A stretch of 64,000 bases of DNA from positions 21,448,596-21,512,595 of the forward strand of contig NC_087067.1 of assembly GCF_963678635.1 (NCBI RefSeq). The letters run 5' to 3'. Below, one piece after another: positions 44,636 to 55,939 of the stretch. This DNA comes from Symsagittifera roscoffensis (lineage: Eukaryota > Xenacoelomorpha > Acoela > Convolutidae). Position numbers and translations under genes: made by a program. The notes under the pieces are model-generated. The model was not told the DNA's origin and ran no database searches. It was given only the letters and a program-made list of their open reading frames with translations. The first letter of the stretch is position 1; every line of letters begins with the position of its first letter.

Positions 44636-44901
44636 CTAAATAGGAAAAACAGTCCATCGTTGCACATTTTTTACCTATAATTTGTTGACTTTTTTTAACC
44701 TATAAGCCTGACAGTAGAGACGGGTTTGTGATATTATTGAGAGGGTTTAATTTTTAGAAAGGGTTTTTAAACAATTTTTTGAGAAAGTAACTTCAAACTA
44801 TTTCTCCTAACTTCAACAGGAGGGAACTTGTCACGAAATTCGGATGTGCATTACCGTCGAATTATTTCTTGACAAATGAAATTTTCTGAAAATGTACTTA
44901 C

Positions 44902-44982
44902 TTGCGTGCAATTTTTTTTTGTCCCGGATGGAGCAGAGTTTCATTGAGAAATGGCAGCTCTTTTTTTCTTTAGTTCAGCCAT
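44902..44982 (-). CDS. Candidate upstream exon of the 44-kb gene
   Basis: Minus-strand ATG at 44,982-44,980 starts MAELKKKRAAISQ, but TGA follows. The same frame then reads NSAPSGTKKNCTQ up to the donor and joins phase 0 to the acceptor at 44,635. Alternatively ATG at 44,944-44,942 gives MKLCSIRDKKKLHA, which joins in frame to the acceptor at 44,616. An A9 run in this exon makes a sequencing or real frameshift possible. Either a short first exon or a broken one. Confidence 0.35.
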
Positions 44983-46303
44983 AATAAAGTTTTTAATTCT
45001 ACCAAAACCCCAGAATATCCCTCAAAATTCGGCAAAACTTTCTGCGTCGCAAATGAAATTGAAAAACGAACCAAGAGATAGTATTTATTTCAAGCGAACG
45101 CGATAATTAGGGCATAAAATAGGGTTTTCTATGGTAATCTATCCCAGGTCCAGTCATCTTGCAAATCTTGCCATGATCCTGAATAATCTTGAAGATTTAT
45201 CAAAAATGGCAATAAATCTTTAAAAAAAGTTTCAAGTATTTTATTAGACTTTTAACAGTCCAGAAATCATGAGCACATCCCCAAAAATCTGTTTGATGGC
45301 TCTGCAGCCAACTAAGTGAATTAAAATTTTTCTGGAAATCTTGGAAAAACTTTCAAGCTTCTTCACAATTATTCTTAGAAATCTTAGAAATTTTCACTCA
45401 CAAAAAAAAACTGAAATTTACAAAAAGTTACATCCGAAAAATTTTATATGATTATCTAAAACAGATGTCTGTTTTCAGTGTTTTGTACTGTAAGATCAAA
45501 AACAATTCAGCAGGGGGCAACTTGAAAAAAATTTCATCAATTTAAAAAAAATTACCACAACTTTTTTTTCAATTTTAGCTTAAAAGAATTCAACTTTAGA
45601 GTGTTCGATATTAAAAAAATTAATCACAATTTTTAGTTTGATTCATTGATTGCCAAATTTTGATCGCCTATTTTTAATGTGAGCTAGACCCGGGTTAATC
45701 AATTAAAATCATTTGGGCTTGTATGTGTTTTGCAGCCAAGCAAAAAGCCTAAATAATTTCAACCAAATATCTCGGGTAAAATTCAAATTGAAAATAGGTG
45801 ATACAATGAAAACTGGAAACAAAAACAGCGATCGCCTTTGATGAATTTATGATTTTCACTACCACAAAAGCAAATTTTATTGATAAATTATTGCTAATTC
45901 AGCCCTGGAAAAATTTTAGTTTTCAGCATGGATTATTTTAAAATGTTTGGTACTTTTCATCAAAAACTTATCGATGGTTTTCCATGAAATTTGGTTAAAA
46001 ACTGAAATAAAGACTGAATTGAACATTTCATCATAACATCAAACTGAAAACCAAACAGTACCAAAAACAACAATTTTGATTTTGAGCAAACGTTAAGTTT
46101 TAGGATTTTTGGTCTCTCTGAAAACATTCGATCCCATAAATCCCAATAAGACCCGCAAAAGCAGAGCTAGGAGCAGAGTTGAGCAGAATTGGCATAATTG
46201 GTGTTTAGAATTAGTGTTTAATTGATGTTTAGAATTGGTGTGCAGAATTGGTGTTTAGAGCAGATTTTGTTTCGAAAAACAGCAGATAGAGCAGAAAGCA
46301 TTT
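44983..46303. other. Non-coding stretch with short repeats
   Basis: No gene. 46,190-46,262 holds four copies of an AATTGGTGTTTAG-like unit between two GAGCAGA words, directly upstream of the retrotransposon insertion. Confidence 0.45.
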
Positions 46304-46308
46304 CTCAA
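46304..46308. repeat. Target-site duplication, left (CTCAA)
   Basis: CTCAA immediately before the 5-prime LTR; repeated exactly after the 3-prime LTR at 53,474-53,478. Confidence 0.9.
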
Positions 46309-46599
46309 TATGGTACAGCAACTGCTCCTGCATTTGCAGTAACCGTACTATAGCCTTGGTCTCATTGTTCATATTGTTATCTACAAATATATTATTGTTA
46401 TTAATTGTTCGAGGTCAAATCATGTGTCACCTTTGTTTGATTTACGAAGAGACTCAGTTTTCTCTACTGTAGCCATAGCACATAGTTAGCTATAGATCTC
46501 AATCTAAATAAAAAAGATGGTTTCGATATTAAATTAAACTCTTTGGAAACCAACATTGTTTCTACTATCAAAACCAACGAGGTTCTATTCGGTATCACA
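46309..46599 (+). repeat. 5-prime LTR, 291 bp
   Basis: Starts TATGGTACAGCA (TGT mutated to TAT compared with the 3-prime LTR) and ends GGTATCACA. Contains an AATAAA-type signal (CTAAATAAAAAAGATGG). Confidence 0.95.
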
Positions 46600-47522
46600 T
46601 GGCGCAGCCAGCAGGATCCGGATTCATGTCACAAGACATTAGGACAGATATGGGAATCCCAATTTTCTGGGCCTCGGCAAACTCAGACCCACCCTGGAAT
46701 TTTGAGACTTGGTTCGATCAATTCCTATTAGCTGTTACGGTCAAGGAGAATGTGGATCCAGAAGAACTGTTAGAGGCACCAAGAGCAGTACTGGAAGAAC
46801 CTCTATCACATCCGGAACCACCAAGAGACAACAAAGATGCGCAGGCAGTAGCAGAGAGAGAAGCTCGGAACAGATTAGCACGGGATAGAGTACTATTAGA
46901 AAATGAAGAACGTAATGCACGAGGACCTAAAGTGGGACACAACGTATTCTATCACGAAGTTGGAAAACGTTTGACATCCTGACTATTTCTCGCCTTGGGC
47001 TCAGAAGGCAAGAAAAAATTTATTCAAAAGAATCCTGACACGGAAGTGTCTAAGCTCGGGTTTCGGGATATAGTGATATTGACAAAAATTTCATTTGAAA
47101 AAACAAAATGAATCGCTTGCGAGAGATACAAAATATTTACACGATCTCATGAAACGAATGAAACTCTTGAATCCTTTTATGCTGCATTGACTGCACAAGC
47201 AGCCAAAGCGGAGCTGAGAAGATTGGAAGCGGAGTTGGTTAGAGACTTATTTATATCCCGGATGGGGAATGTTGTTCTTCAAGACACTTTAACTTTTGAA
47301 ACATTTACACCAGAAGAAGGATTAAAGCGAGTAATAAAATTTGAACAAAGTAAGCAAACTACGCAAGCATTCCAAAGGTCCCCAACGAGTTCTAACAATT
47401 CGGGACTTTTCTCCTCAAACACGCAGACGAAAATAAAACACGAACCAGTTATGGAAATTGGAAATAAGGGGTATAACCCTAGACGCCAAGGTCGAGATCA
47501 GAACAAAAGGAAAAAAATATGA
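46599..47522 (+). pseudogene. Gag of the 46-53-kb element, frameshifted
   Basis: ATG at 46,599 uses the last base of the LTR and reads through the primer site: MAQPAGSGFMSQDIRTDMG, then WNFETWFDQFLLAVTVKENV, a capsid-like start. It stops at 46,982, is broken through 47,126, and resumes about 47,127-47,522 (ESFYAALTAQAAKAELRRLE, RDLFISRMGNVVLQDTL, EGLKRVIKFEQSKQT), the end of the capsid domain. Confidence 0.85.
46600..46618 (+). promoter_or_regulatory. Primer-binding site, tRNA-Ser-like
   Basis: TGGCGCAGCCAGCAGGAT directly abuts the LTR. Its reverse complement ends in CTGCGCCA and extends into the T-arm pattern of serine tRNAs. Differences from the usual serine-type site are transitions. Assignment to tRNA-Ser is from memory of the tRNA 3-prime end. 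Confidence 0.7.
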
Positions 47523-47559
47523 AAATCGAAATTCTACAAGATCCAAGGGAGATCAGAAA

Positions 47560-47700
47560 CAATGCACACGATGAGGACAAATTTTTGGAGAAGGACACTT
47601 AAAAAACTGTGCGGCAATGGGTAAATCGTGCAAGAATTGTAACAAACCCAATCATTTCGCGAAAATGTGCAGATCACAGCAAGTTAACGAAACTGTTAAC
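47560..47700 (+). pseudogene. Tandem zinc knuckles
   Basis: First knuckle has TGA in place of its second Cys, then GQIFGEGHLKNC. The second is intact: CKNCNKPNHFAKMC (C-X2-C-X4-H-X4-C). The frame continues to TAA after NENSSS. Confidence 0.85.
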
Positions 47701-47936
47701 GAAAACTCTAGTTCTTAAGAAGAGTGTAATTTAATATAAAATTTTGGTTCCTGTGAAGATTTCGAAATAATGGCGGTTGAAGAGGATTTAACCTCAATTG
47801 CAGCAATCGAGCAATACATCAACAAACAAGTACTAACGAATGTACAAACAGAAGAAAAAGGGGGCAAAAAGAGACGACTGTTAAATCCGAGAATGTCGAA
47901 AAAATTGAAGTACGAAGGAATCCACAATCTCACCAA

Positions 47937-48200
47937 ATCAAAGCGTTGAAGGCTTTGGTAAAAATTGATAGTCATATTGTGAATATGACTGTAGACACGG
48001 GTAGTCCAGTATCATTCTTGAACTGGACAGCAACAAAACAAATCTTGAAAGGACCCACGAACTCAAAATTTATTCCTGCGGAAAAGCTTAACCTGTCTGC
48101 ACACATTGTAGACTACAATAAACGTCCGATTTTGATACTAGGAGCGTTGAAAGTGAATCTACGTACAGCTGGATGGGAGTGCTCGGAGCGCAGTAGTTAG
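47937..48200 (+). pseudogene. Protease of the 46-53-kb element
   Basis: KALVKIDSHIVNMTVDTGSP carries the DTGS catalytic motif, followed by VSFLNWTATK. ILILGALKVNL is a weak second block. Stop at 48,198-48,200, about 85 codons. Confidence 0.85.
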
Positions 48201-48519
48201 TCACGGAAAGACGTATGCGATGTATTCTGAGACTAGTTCTTCAGGGAAAACTAGGGATCCATACTACTCAGAAAACAGCACCAACAGGAAGATCCAGGTT
48301 TGACGTGCTACTGTGCGAGTAGTCAGAAGGTTGGAAACAAAAATTTTATAGTCAATTCAAAGATCTTTTTGATCGACAAGGGGAGTCAAAAAATCACACT
48401 GTGAACACAAAATTTAAATATCCATTATGTACGATACAAGAAAAAGGTAGGCGAATACCTATACAAATTCAAGCTAGAGTTCATTCAAAGCTAAAAAATG
48501 GTTAGCGGAAGGACATATC

Positions 48520-49153
48520 AAAATGTACAAGTGATTGTTTCATTGCTCCAGTTTTTATCACGGTCAAGAAAGAAGATTCAATTAAATTAGCTTTGGACGC
48601 GAAACCCATCAATAGACAACTGTTTAAAAATAAATATCAGATGCCAAACGTTGATGAATTAATAGATGGGGCTAGCCAAATAATAACTGCGAAAACAGAA
48701 GACACACTGTACTTCACAGTGTTGGATCTCAAGTATGCGTACAGTCAAATAAGGTTAACTGCGGACACAGCGAAACAATGCAATTTTAACATCGTTGGGG
48801 GTCAGGCAACAGGAACCTATAGGTTTCTCACAGGCTTTTACGGGCTGGCGGACATGCCCGCTGAATTCCAAAAGGCGATGGACAGAACATTGAATCATTC
48901 TAGAAACACCTTTTGCTTCTTAGATGATATTTTAATTGTCTCGAAGGGGGAACAAAAGGATCATGAAAAATTGGTACGAAATGTGTTACAGAAGTTGGAT
49001 GATGAAAATCTTGCGTTAAAAATTTCAAAATGTGAATTTTTTCAGCCGTCAATGAATTGGATAGGCCATAATTTATCGGCAGAAGGTATAATACCAAAAA
49101 TTACAAAAACTGAGGAAATTGCAAATCTTCAACCTCCCAAGTCGTTAAAATAA
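48520..49153 (+). pseudogene. Reverse transcriptase
   Basis: Palm and fingers blocks in order: FIAPVFITVKKED, LALDAKPINRQ, FTVLDLKYAYSQIRL (first Asp), FYGLADMPAEFQKAMD, then FCFLDDILIVSKG (YxDD box with F-L-D-D) at about 48,908-48,946, and KISKCEFFQPSMNWIGH. Two in-frame stops follow (49,151 and 49,222) with recognisable LRSFMGSINHLSKFIPN between them. The N-terminal part before 48,520 is frameshifted. All catalytic Asp codons survive. Confidence 0.92.
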
Positions 49154-49266
49154 CTTAGGTCGTTCATGGGTAGCATTAATCATTTATCTAAGTTCATCCC
49201 GAACGTGCCTAGTTTAACAGATTAACTCCGACCATTGTTGAAAGAGGAAAACGAAAAAAAAAGAAA

Positions 49267-50014
49267 ATGAAGAATAATCGTCTGCCAGTGAAAAAATTTG
49301 ATTGGGACAGCCAACATTCCGTAGCATTTGAGGAGATTAAAAAAGCAGTAGCAAACATCGCTATGATTCACTATTATAATCCATCTAGAGAAACTCGGGT
49401 AAAATGTGATGCAAGCCATAGTGGTCTAGGGGCAACTCTTGAACAGCGGTCAGAACAAAACGAATGGGTACCGATAGCATTTGCTTCGCGGTATCTTAAT
49501 AATCAAGAAAAAAAAATACACTACTAACGAACTCGAGCTGCTGGCAGTAATTTCGGCAGTAGATAGCTTTTCACAGTACCTGTTGGGAAAAGAATTTGTT
49601 ATAGCAACCGATCACAAAGCTTTAACGTCCGCGTTGGGAGAACATAGATCGAATAAAACGTACCAATCTCGACTAACTAGGTGGGTGGATAAATTACTAC
49701 CTTATCAGTTTAAGGTTATTCATATACCTGGAAAGGATATGGGTATCGTTGATTACCTTTCGAGAGAACCAAATGGGGAACCATGGCCTGAATCTGAAAT
49801 AGATGAAAGATTTGTAGTGACTTCGATAGAGGATTTTCATAAGGCACTCGACTGTTTGAACAGTAGGCTTATCGATACAGATCGGAAGATTAATGAAAAC
49901 ATTCTAGAATATTCTGGAACGAGAAACGATATAAGCCACTGCAAAGACAACTCATCACATCAAAGAGAACAAAACGAGAAAAACACACTAAACAAGATTT
50001 CTTGCACCAAATAG
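49267..50014 (+). pseudogene. RNase H and tether
   Basis: Starts in one frame (KCDASHSGLGATLEQ, VPIAFASRYLNNQEKK). It shifts after an A9 run at about 49,505 and continues in the second frame with NELELLAVISAVDSF, FVIATDHKALTSAL, RLTRWVDKLLPYQFKVIH and MGIVDYLSREPNGEP. These are the D, E, D positions and terminal motif of Gypsy RNase H. Confidence 0.9.
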
Positions 50015-50120
50015 TCGGTCTTAAATTCAGATACTCGCAATTGCAGTAAGTCAACAAGAAAATCGGCGATAACTGTGGAGAAGGAAAAAAAGTCAGTCGG
50101 GGTCAGGTAAATCAAAGAAA

Positions 50121-51400
50121 TTGGTGAAGATAGTGAACAGACAAAATGAAGGGAGGCAGGAACTGACAGAGCATGTGACAGAAACAACATTTTCAAGGAC
50201 CAGAATGGTGAAGAGGGGTGCATGCAGTAGACAGGACACGGACAGTTCAGATTCAGAAATACCACACATTGAGTGGCGAGCAGTGGATAGGTACATCAAA
50301 CCTAAAAGACAAACAAAAATTTCAACAGCCAGCCCAGTAGCAGCAAAATTAATTTCATTTTGGGATCTCATGAGGACAGAGAGAATGGACAATCCGAGAA
50401 GTATGTTAGAACTAGAAGCGCAGACAGTAATGATGAGCAGAGCGCAACACGAACAAGAATTTGACATAAATGCCAAAGAGGACAAACCACCGATAGTTGA
50501 GGTGGATCTCACTGCAGAAAGCCCAGAAGTTAGTGTGATCGGCAAGAAAAAGACAACTCATAACTCCAGGAAAGACGAATTTCGTATAGCAGAGACGCCT
50601 AAGGAGGAAAATCTGGATAACCTCACCAAGCTGTTCGATAGAAGTCTTCTAGCGGATTTAATTACCGAGGATCCCTGGATGGACAGGCTTCGTCGAGCGA
50701 TAGAAAGAAACGATCGTCATAGCTTCGAACAAATGGGGCCATATACTAATCGCCTCTGGCATCAGCGGTTCGTGGTGGACGATTGTATACTAGTTGACAA
50801 CAGGCTGGCAGTCCCCGGGCAATTGCGGCAAGCGATTTTTAAGAGAGTTCATCGCGGTCACCCAGGTCGGGAAGCAATGCTGGATGTGTCGAGATACCTG
50901 TGGTGGCCGCACATGCACACAAGGATATGGTCAATCTGGTGGAGGAATGTAGAAGCTGCACTCGCTACGGTAAGAATGCTAAGAACATCATACCAAAAAT
51001 TGCTGGTAAACCTCTTCCGCTGCTAACGCAGCCGAGTCAGGAAGTTCAGCTGGTTTATGCAGGCCCTCTAGAAGATCGTAGAGGGAAAAACATATATTTG
51101 TTGGTAGCAATAGATAGATATTCGAAATTTCCTTCGGTAAAGACAACTAAATCAACGGGGGGAAAATCGTCATTAAAATTTCTTCGTTCCTGCATTGACA
51201 TTCACGGAATACCCGAATCAATAAGAACTGACCAATTTTCTGGATTTAAGGGTAAAACAATGCGAAATATTGTTGAGAGAATAACATAGAGCAAAAATTT
51301 TATCCGGTCGGGGATCATCGCGGTTGCGGTTTAGTTGAACGTACGATTCAAACCATCAAGAGAAGATTGGGAGTCATGTCACTGGACGAAAATGTGTCAT
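50121..51400 (+). pseudogene. Integrase, frameshifted
   Basis: Long N-terminal extension (50,121-50,800), then zinc-binding His (VHRGHPGREAMLDVSRYLWW). A frameshift near 50,935 precedes the Cys pair (EECRSCTRYGKN). Core: LLVAIDRYSKFPSVK (Asp 1), SIRTDQFSGFKG (Asp 2), then after a stop at 51,289 GCGLVERTIQTIKRRLG (Glu). The order and spacing fit a Gypsy-class integrase; inactive. Confidence 0.88.
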
Positions 51401-51687
51401 CGATAAAATTTTGTCTTAGTACCATCATTCGAGATCTCCGATGGAGTAAGCAAAAAAACAATACAATGGTCGCCATTTGAAGCTCATTTTGGTCGATTAC
51501 CAAAAACTGAATTTAAGATTCTGAGTGATAAATTTTTACAAAATTCTGATCGTTTAGATAAAGAACACCTGGAACGATCGGCGCTTACTGCTTCGCAACT
51601 CAAATGGCGAATTGACCAATCAAGAGACGGATTGAAAAATGTACGTAAAGGTCAAAACAATCGAGATGTTCTCTTTTTAAACAACAA

Positions 51688-53068
51688 GTGGATTCAGCAA
51701 AAGATCGAACTAGAGCACGGGCATTGAAGGAACTCTTAGAGGCAAATGCTAGGTGGAATCAGACCAGGCGAGACACATCTGCTAATGATCTTCGGCGCAC
51801 TGTGGACGAGACAAGTACCATTAACCCTGAGTTACGTAAAGAGATGCTGTATTCTTGGGAGCGCGGATTCATTGAGGACAAACCAGAGGCAGTGTCAGTC
51901 AGAATCAATGGTCGCCCATTTTGCTAAGAAAAGACGAAGGATGGAAAAGCGGAAAGGCTCTCACAAAGCCATTAAAGGGAAAAGTTACATCAGAAACGCC
52001 GTCTACTGTCAAGACAGCTGATGGGGCCATATATAGGAAAAATTACATTGCCAAAGCCAATGTCAAGGTACAGGATCAAGCGGACCATCGTCGCTCCCCG
52101 ACAGGGGAAGAGCCTAAGAAGAAACAGCAAAAGAAATCGCAACGAAAATCTGGCGAACAGGATGAAATTGAGGATAACTGGTCGGAAGATGAATTACTGT
52201 CACAGCAGCTAATATTGGATCCAGAGGAAGCAAGAAATAAATTTCAGGACAGTCCGACAGTGGTCCCCTTTAAAGACACAATGCAGGGTGGTGGTCTTAA
52301 TCTCGCTGTAAAAAGGGCCAAACCTAACAACGCAGTTCCCTTCACTAAGCCAACTAAAATAAAGTGGGGTGGGAGATCGAAGGCTAAAACGCAACCAATT
52401 CAGAAAACTGCCCGAAGCAAGAGTGCTGCTACTGCAGCAGAAGAAAATCAATCATCACCAGTGTGCTCGTCAAGTTCAGCGGTGGTTCCACCATCGACTT
52501 CAACGCCTCAAAATAATACAACCGCAAAACCAAAAGAAATATCACGTCACTCATCTCCGGAAACAATCCTGGAGACGTTCAATAGTAAAGACTTAACACC
52601 AGCGGATTGGAACAGAATGGCTGACCAAGTGTTAGACAGGGGAGTACAGCGAGCGGCAGAAGAGATACTCAAACCAAAAGATGCCACGGGAGAAGATGAG
52701 GATTCTAACAATCCACCCGGATTTTCCGACGAATCAGAAGAGGGAGAAACTTCTGTGCGTAGGAGTGGGAGATCGAAGAAAGGACCCAGCAGATACGGCG
52801 ACCCGATTACGCATTCAGTAAAACTGATCTCATCACAAATGATATTTTGGATTTAAACAAGGCCGCATTAAAGGCATATCGCATTAAATTGGCAGCATTT
52901 AAGCCCGATGCGAAAAATTCGATTGAAACAAAATTTGGCCTTCTGGAGAAGCATCCATTTAGAAAGAAATTCGGGAGCGAGGCGTTGGATATTAGTCGGT
53001 CCTGGAACGCAGAAAGGCGGGTTCCACTACAATTTAAAGAAGAACATGAGGAAAAAGAAGGAAAATGA
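51688..53068 (+). pseudogene. C-terminal extension of pol
   Basis: Three overlapping frames (51,688-51,927; 51,921-52,856; 52,847-53,068). First RARALKELLEANARWNQTRR and WERGFIEDK. Then a 311-codon hydrophilic frame rich in Lys, Glu, Ser and Gln. It contains SPETILETFNSKDLTPADWN and an acidic-basic tail, SDESEEGETSVRRSGRSKKG followed by PSRYGDPITHSVK. The tail is the type seen at the end of several animal Gypsy pol proteins, perhaps nucleic-acid or chromatin binding. No enzymatic motif. The long middle frame is the best preserved part of the element. Confidence 0.75.
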
Positions 53069-53182
53069 AGAAATACATCAAAAGAGACATGTGCACAAAA
53101 ACTTATTAAATTGAGTATTAGAACTCATATAAATTTTTAAAATTTTATAATGTAGTATAAAATTTATTGGTCGACCGGGGAA

Positions 53183-53473
53183 TGTGGTACAGCAATTGCT
53201 CCTGCATTTGCAGTAACCGTACTATAGCATTGGTCTCATTGTTCATATTGTTATCTACAACTATATTATTGTTATTAATTGTTCAAGGTCAAATCATGTG
53301 TGACCTTTGTCTGATTTACGAAGAGACTCAGTTCTCTCTACTGTAGCCATAGCGTACAGTTAGCTATAGATCTCAAGCTAAATAAAAAAGATGGTTTCGA
53401 TATTAAATTAAACTCTTTGGAAACCAACATCGTTTTCACTATCAAAACCAACGAGTTTCTATTCGGTATCACA
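53183..53473 (+). repeat. 3-prime LTR, 291 bp
   Basis: Starts TGTGGTACAGCA, ends GGTATCACA. Same length as the 5-prime LTR with no indels. Confidence 0.95.
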
Positions 53474-53478
53474 CTCAA
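53474..53478. repeat. Target-site duplication, right (CTCAA)
   Basis: Exact match to 46,304-46,308. Confidence 0.9.
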
Positions 53479-54535
53479 AATACTTCTAGGATAATAATAG
53501 TTACCTTTCACCCCACACAGGTTTCGCCCCCTTATAATTTCACACCTTTCATCCTTGCACATTTCGCCCTTAAAATGTTATACGAATGATTAATCGCCGC
53601 TTTCTTAATTTGATTTAATTGAAGGGCGGAATGATCTGGGCGAAATGGGTGTAAGGTTGAATGTGCCCTTAATGTCATTTGCGTGAAAATGTGAGAGGGG
53701 ATAAATTGACTGAATGAATACCGGTAATAATATGAAGGCTGAATTTGTATTTCTCAGAAAAAAAAACAGAATCTATGCACTACTTTATGAAGTGTCGGGC
53801 AAATAAGACGATAGCTGTTAAGACAACAACCGTTTTTGATGGGACTGTACGACGATACTACAGACACGTTCTTCAAATGTATTTCTGAGAATAAGAGTTC
53901 GCTTGAAATCGAACAAATCATTTTACATGCATCGACTGTCATTTGTTGTCTTAATGTCATGACATTTTAATGTCTTGTCGTTTTGTTTACCTACCACCAC
54001 TTTACTAGTCTACCTTGCTATTAACCAAAGTGCCGAAATGAAAATCAATGAAGACTAAGCATAACGGGGTGGCCAGTCAATAAGCAGAATTGTCTTAGAG
54101 CACATTGGGTCCTAGGGAAGAAAAACATGAAATATTAAGCTTTATTATCCATCGGTAATTATAGTATCAGAATTGTGAATATTACCAAAGAAACGCATTT
54201 TTTATGCATATTTTGAGTAATTTAATCGAGTTTTTTTTGAAATTCAATTATTATACTTGATGAAATTATTCAATTCATACACTATCTATTCCTTTTCTCG
54301 GTATAATTGACAATATTCTAACAATTGTTTTATCAATTAGCCCGTATAACTCAACTCGATCAAAAGTTCTGTTTTTTAGTTTTTCTGCTCTTGTACCCAT
54401 TCTTTTTCAGGTCAATCTGCTTATTGCTCCACCTCCGCATAACAGGCTTAAATTTTTGTGCGTACAGGTTTAAAGTTTTTTCTTTTAAGCTGCGCGTAAA
54501 TTTTTAATAAACGAGTTATCAATGAAATCTTGATA
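53479..54535. other. Non-coding stretch
   Basis: No gene supported. Several TTTCGCCC / GGGCGAAAT words in both orientations around 53,525-53,655 form a loose inverted repeat. Confidence 0.4.
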
Positions 54536-55020
54536 TAGGGTATTAAAAAACTTGGTTTTGTATAGAGCATCAGAATTTATTCTAATTAGCACCAGAGCAT
54601 TTTGAAGCTTAATCACAAAGTTCAAAAGGACCAAAAATAAAACATCAGTCGCATAAGTCCCAACATTTTTCTTCTTAATTTTTGATTGTCTCGAAATTGA
54701 GACCACATCTTTTTTAGTCTACTCCGCTACATACAAAAAAGTGCCCGCAGTGAATTTTCTCAAAAACTGATCATAAGAGACTCACATTTAAGAGATTTTT
54801 TTTCTTTTAAGCTTAACAATGCTCTTTTTGTTAAACGCACTATCACTGAAAATTGTTCATTGGGCAGAAAAAAACACGTTTCTATATAGCAACAGAATAT
54901 TTTGCGTCTTAATCCCAACGCTCAAAAACAAAAAAAAATTAAAGACTAGTCGCATAAGTACCAAATAATTTTATTTTAAATTTTTTTGGGTTCAAAACTG
55001 AGCAAACAAATAGATTGACT
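54536..55020. repeat. Diverged tandem pair
   Basis: 54,555-54,720 and 54,880-55,020 share TATAGAGCA(T/A)CAGAAT, TTTTG(A/C)(A/G)(G/T)CTTAATC, GTCGCATAAGT(C/A)CCAA and a T-rich end. An old duplication, non-coding. Confidence 0.5.
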
Positions 55021-55930
55021 AACTGTTTAATGATCAAACAGCATAAAACCAAGCAGCACAATATTAACCACCGCAATCGCGCCCAAGGGTTGCGAGCTTG
55101 CAAACAGAGGCAAGTACTCTAAACCGTGAGTCGACTAAAGTGCTCTTTTACCAATGGAAAAATTTGGGCTTCTGCAATTGCTTTTTGATCCAAATTTCAA
55201 AGAAAAAACGAAATACTTAAGCTCGAAATGAATTTTTTGGTTAGCCACAAAATTTTTGTTAAGGTAATTGGCATTGAGACAAAATATGACTAGAAAGGCA
55301 AATTTGTCACAAAATTTGGACTAAAGTTATTTGAATGATTAAATTTTCTTTTTATTTTGGAACTAAGCAAACAAAAAATCCAATAGACAAAACACACTTC
55401 CTTTGCAAAAAAGTTTTGGTTTCATTGAATTAGATAGCAATAAACACTTTTTTCGACTATTCGGGAAAACAAATTTTTTCTGCTACCAGGGAAAATTTTT
55501 TTCGACAATCAAAAAGTTTTTTTTCGGCTATCTAGTGAGCAACCAGATAAGAGCAATATTGATTAAACGTCTTGAGAAAAACGCGGAGAGTGCGCTAAAA
55601 AGTGCAAAATTTCAATTCATTGAAAAAAAAATCAAATATTTGCCTCTGTCGCCAAAAACTTTATCGAAAATGAGATCTTCACAATGTTTTGGGATCGCTC
55701 AAGTACAGTCAACATGATAAAAATGCCGATACAAATTTTGATTTCTAAAGCTTTACCTTACCCCAATCATAGAACTTATAATCTACTTGGAGGTGGGATA
55801 ACTAAAGGAAAGCGTTTGTTTAAAGGAAACAAAAACTTAAATATTTCAGCAATTGATTTTTGGCTCAGGGTGAATCGAATTTTTTTGCTATCAGGAAGAA
55901 AAGAATTTCGGCTATCCGGGAACGAATTTT
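55021..55930. other. Non-coding stretch with small repeats
   Basis: Short words such as TTTTTTCGGCTATC and GCTATC(C/A)GGGAA recur around 55,430-55,540 and 55,885-55,945. The frames at 55,403 and 55,684 follow these repeats and are not supported as genes. Confidence 0.4.
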
Positions 55931-55939
55931 TTTCGGCTG

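Larger units (their letters stand above)
46309..53473 (+). mobile_element. Structurally complete Ty3/Gypsy-class LTR retrotransposon, coding decayed
   Basis: 7,165 bp: 291-bp LTRs at 46,309-46,599 and 53,183-53,473, a primer-binding site right after the 5-prime LTR, gag, CCHC, protease, RT, RNase H, integrase and a long C-terminal extension in Gypsy order, and a short purine tract (GGGGAA) before the 3-prime LTR. A perfect 5-bp duplication flanks it. The coding part has about ten stops or frameshifts, and the LTRs differ at roughly 16 of 291 positions by hand alignment. The copy is old and inactive but not rearranged. Confidence 0.97.
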
